Below are positions 6,441-7,741 of a stretch of DNA of 7,741 bases, one piece after another. The stretch comes from Chitinophagaceae bacterium (GTDB taxonomy: Bacteria > Bacteroidota > Bacteroidia > Chitinophagales > Chitinophagaceae). Every line of letters begins with the position of its first letter. The first letter of the stretch is position 1. Both the position numbers and the translations under genes were made by a program. The DNA is taken from contig CANIMM010000140.1 of the NCBI GenBank assembly GCA_947468255.1, positions 1 to 7,741 on the forward strand. The letters are read 5' to 3'. The notes under the pieces were generated by a model, which saw nothing but the letters and a program-made list of their open reading frames with translations, did no database searches and was not told where the DNA came from.

Positions 6441-7163
6441 ATGACCAAATCAGAAATTAAATTTTTAGCCGGCCCCCAGAGCCGTTGGAAAGAATTGATT
6501 TTTACCCTCAGGGTGGTAATTGAATTCATTAAGGGCTTCAGGGCACTACACTTTTTGGGACCCTGTGTTACCATATTTGGCTCGGCAAGATTTGTAGACG
6601 GGCATCCCTTTTACGAAAAAACAGAAGAACTGGCGGGTAGAATTGCCCAGTTGGGTTTTACTATTTTAACCGGTGGTGGGCCCGGCATTATGGAAGCCGC
6701 CAATAAGGGTGCTAGGGAAGTGGGGGGAAGAAGCGTTGGTTGCAATATTCAGCTGCCACACGAACAAAAACCAAATCCTTATCTAGATAAGTGGGTCAAC
6801 ATCAAATTTTTCTTTGTGAGAAAAGTTTTATTGGTAAAATATTCCTTTGCCTTTGTAGTGATGCCTGGAGGATTTGGCACGCTAGATGAATATTTTGAAG
6901 CCCTTACGCTCATTCAAACCAAGATGATTCAGGAATTTCCCATCGTAATTTTCGATACCGAATTTCATGAAAAACTGATTGCACATATCGATCAAATGAA
7001 AAATGCAGGAACTATATCTGAAGAAGATCCGCAATTGTTTTTATTTACCGATTCAGTAGAGGAAGCAGTTGCTTATATAAAAAACAGTATTGAGAAATTT
7101 AAACTACAAACTGAAAAACCATATCAGCCGTTCAGGTGGTTATTGGAGCATCCATTCAAATAA
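6441..7163 (+). CDS. LOG-family (TIGR00730-type) Rossmann-fold nucleotide phosphoribohydrolase
   Basis: The 240 residues carry the LOG signature: IFGSAR (45-50), LTGGGPGIMEAANKGA (76-91), an Arg-Lys pair (127-128), and MPGGFGTLDE (141-150), which holds the conserved Gly-rich loop and catalytic Glu. Characterised members cleave nucleoside 5'-monophosphates to free base and ribose 5-phosphate, for example releasing active cytokinins or degrading purine nucleotides. Older databases call them lysine decarboxylases, which this motif set does not support. An N-terminal extension of about 38 residues before the core fits the longer members of the family. It is cytoplasmic, with no signal peptide. 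It is transcribed alone and divergently from the EPS operon, so no link is implied. I chose ATG 6441; a TTG six codons earlier lies inside the likely promoter. The exact substrate is unknown. Confidence 0.9.
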   Translation: MTKSEIKFLAGPQSRWKELIFTLRVVIEFIKGFRALHFLGPCVTIFGSARFVDGHPFYEKTEELAGRIAQLGFTILTGGGPGIMEAANKGAREVGGRSVGCNIQLPHEQKPNPYLDKWVNIKFFFVRKVLLVKYSFAFVVMPGGFGTLDEYFEALTLIQTKMIQEFPIVIFDTEFHEKLIAHIDQMKNAGTISEEDPQLFLFTDSVEEAVAYIKNSIEKFKLQTEKPYQPFRWLLEHPFK

Positions 7164-7279
7164 GCTCCAGCAAAACTAAAGCTGCTGCACACAATTACAA
7201 TTGAAGGCCCTCTATTTTAGGCTTAATCATTATACCATTTTAATATACTTTTTTCTTTCTATACCGCTACAATTGAAAC

Positions 7280-7340
7280 TAGCGCAGAAAAGGGAAATAA
7301 GTTTTTTTTGAGGGATTAGTTAGCGCAGAAGTTAGCACAG
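7280..7340. repeat. Short direct repeats TAGCGCAGAA
   Basis: TAGCGCAGAA occurs exactly at 7280-7289 and 7321-7330. A degenerate partial copy, TAGCACAG, lies at 7333-7340. The spacing is 41 bases between the exact copies and 12 to the partial one. These could be regulatory half-sites or chance; no protein or RNA function is apparent. Confidence 0.3.
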
Positions 7341-7431
7341 TTCATTATATGTAGCTCCCGATAAAATGCCAACTCATAGTATAAGGCCATGAATTTTAAC
7401 AAGTGCTTGATTTTTGGTAATACTAAATAGT

Positions 7432-7461
7432 TAATCTTCATAAACATCCTGATTAAGATTA
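7432..7461. repeat. 7-bp inverted repeat just after the variable-region-like ORF
   Basis: TAATCTT (7432-7438) and AAGATTA (7455-7461) form a perfect 7-bp stem with a 16-nt loop, ending directly next to the TAA stop (7464-7462) of the minus-strand fragment. Some DGRs carry a hairpin shortly after the variable region that helps retrohoming, but those have a longer stem and a tetranucleotide loop, so the match is positional only. No U-run follows on the minus strand, so it is a poor terminator. Confidence 0.3.
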
Positions 7462-7683
7462 TTAAAAAGCCCTAATGGCCCGAACACGGAGTAGGTTATC
7501 CTTAGGGCCGTAGTACAGAACGCCATCGCCGAAATACAGGTACCACGCGTTGGCTTCAGCGTCCGTGGAACTCCAATAGCTGTTGTTCACAAAACCACCA
7601 ATTAACGCTCTATTTATATATAATTTCACTACTGTCCGATAAAAGTATAAAAATTGAGCCATATTACTTAAAATATGGCCCAA
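7462..7683 (-). pseudogene. 3' fragment of a FISUMP/DUF1566 (C-type-lectin-like) variable protein gene
   Basis: The reading frame runs about 73 codons and has no proper start; the first usable codon is TTG, and an in-frame TAA lies a little upstream. Residues 21-73 (LYINRALIGGF, then NNSYWSST at 33-40, NAW at 45-47, RVRAIRAF at 66-73) match the C-terminal end of FISUMP/DUF1566 domains, which normally close a much longer, often secreted lipoprotein. Residues 1-20 do not look like the family. Another frame just upstream reads LLSDSSE, resembling the expected LPS-x-x-E-L motif, which suggests a frameshift near 7620-7627. The GC-rich 3' part looks like a DGR variable region. Intact family members display a ligand-binding C-type-lectin-like fold. 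Here a decayed gene or an orphan target cassette is most likely. An artefactual frameshift in the assembly is possible. Confidence 0.65.
7465..7587 (-). other. Candidate DGR variable region (orphan VR)
   Basis: This stretch is about 53% G+C by my count, against visibly A+T-rich flanks. On the minus strand invariant blocks (YWSST, NAW, the single K, RVRAxRAF) alternate with positions filled by Y, L, G, D, V and P. Of the 25 codons for residues 41-65, 18 end in C or T, as expected when AAC/AAT codons of a template are mutated at adenines. The 3' end, CGTGTTCGGGCC followed by ATTAGGGC, is GC-rich, as is usual for the site where mutagenic homing starts. FISUMP/DUF1566-like lectin folds are, to my knowledge, among the domains used as DGR targets. 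No template repeat or reverse transcriptase is present in the window, so the call is an inference. Confidence 0.5.
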
Positions 7684-7741
7684 AACATATAGGTTTGGTT
7701 ACCACAACAAAACCATATGAACAATAGTACAAATTTTTCTG

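Larger units (their letters stand above)
7164..7461. other. Non-coding stretch between LOG gene and FISUMP fragment
   Basis: No coding sequence is supported here on either strand. The region lies between two convergent reading frames. It contains an 8-T run (7302-7309), the short repeats TAGCGCAGAA (7280-7289 and 7321-7330), and a 7-bp inverted repeat at its right end (7432-7461). I could not identify a convincing intrinsic terminator for the LOG gene; CAGC...GCTG just after its stop has only four pairs. Confidence 0.5.

Noticed and set aside
6344..6574. Minus-strand open frame of 76 codons
   Set aside because: It overlaps the N-terminal part of the well-supported LOG gene and the likely LOG promoter, with no family features.
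6441..7163. Lysine decarboxylase annotation
   Set aside because: The GGGPG and PGGFGTLDE motifs are those of the LOG nucleotide phosphoribohydrolase family; the decarboxylase label is a known database error.
7465..7587. DGR template repeat rather than variable region
   Set aside because: A template would keep long runs of AAC/AAT codons; here those positions are already diversified, and no reverse transcriptase lies adjacent in the window.
1..7741. CRISPR array, tRNA, rRNA, insertion sequence or defence genes
   Set aside because: I saw no regularly spaced repeats, no tRNA cloverleaf or rRNA-like stretches, and no transposase, nuclease or toxin motifs.

Overview
The window looks like a chromosomal segment from a member of the Bacteroidetes, probably near Chitinophagaceae or Sphingobacteria. 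Evidence: A+T-rich DNA, weak Shine-Dalgarno sequences, a perfect match to the Bacteroidetes -7 promoter element (TAnnTTTG) before one gene, and exopolysaccharide proteins of a style typical of that phylum. The taxonomy is inferred from sequence style, not from a marker gene.

Positions 1-6019 (minus strand) hold one tightly packed exopolysaccharide (EPS) operon. In transcription order it encodes: a stand-alone CheY-like receiver protein (6019-5603); a phosphoglycosyl transferase with an N-terminal pseudo-receiver and a Cys-rich insert (5596-4421); a short, one-repeat TolC-like outer-membrane protein (4419-3661); a Wzz/Wzc-type co-polymerase with a degenerate kinase domain (3664-1583); a Wzy/O-antigen-ligase-type membrane protein (1540-80); and the first 27 codons of a GT2 glycosyltransferase cut off by the window edge (83-1). 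Most junctions are overlaps or gaps of a few bases (6-nt gap, 1-nt gap, GTGA overlap, 42-nt gap, ATGA overlap). The likely flow: the transferase loads the first sugar phosphate onto undecaprenyl phosphate, glycosyltransferases extend it, the Wzy-like protein polymerises or transfers the chain, the Wzz/Wzc-like protein sets length and couples to export, and the small TolC-like protein may serve as or contribute to the outer-membrane exit. Control may run through receiver-type domains rather than a tyrosine kinase, because the Wzc ATPase motifs are eroded.

Positions 6020-6440 are a non-coding divergent promoter region. It carries a 14-bp near-perfect inverted repeat (6238-6290), a smaller interrupted palindrome (6092-6117) and a short hairpin (6302-6320). 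Positions 6441-7163 (plus strand) encode a LOG-family nucleotide phosphoribohydrolase-like protein, apparently unrelated to the EPS operon.

Positions 7164-7741 hold a non-coding stretch and then, on the minus strand, a broken 3' fragment of a FISUMP/DUF1566-type gene. Its GC-rich, NNY-codon-rich end (7465-7587) looks like a variable region of a diversity-generating retroelement (DGR). No reverse transcriptase or template repeat lies in the window, so this would be an orphan target or remnant. It is the most unusual item here, alongside the pseudo-receiver/pseudo-kinase wiring of the EPS operon.
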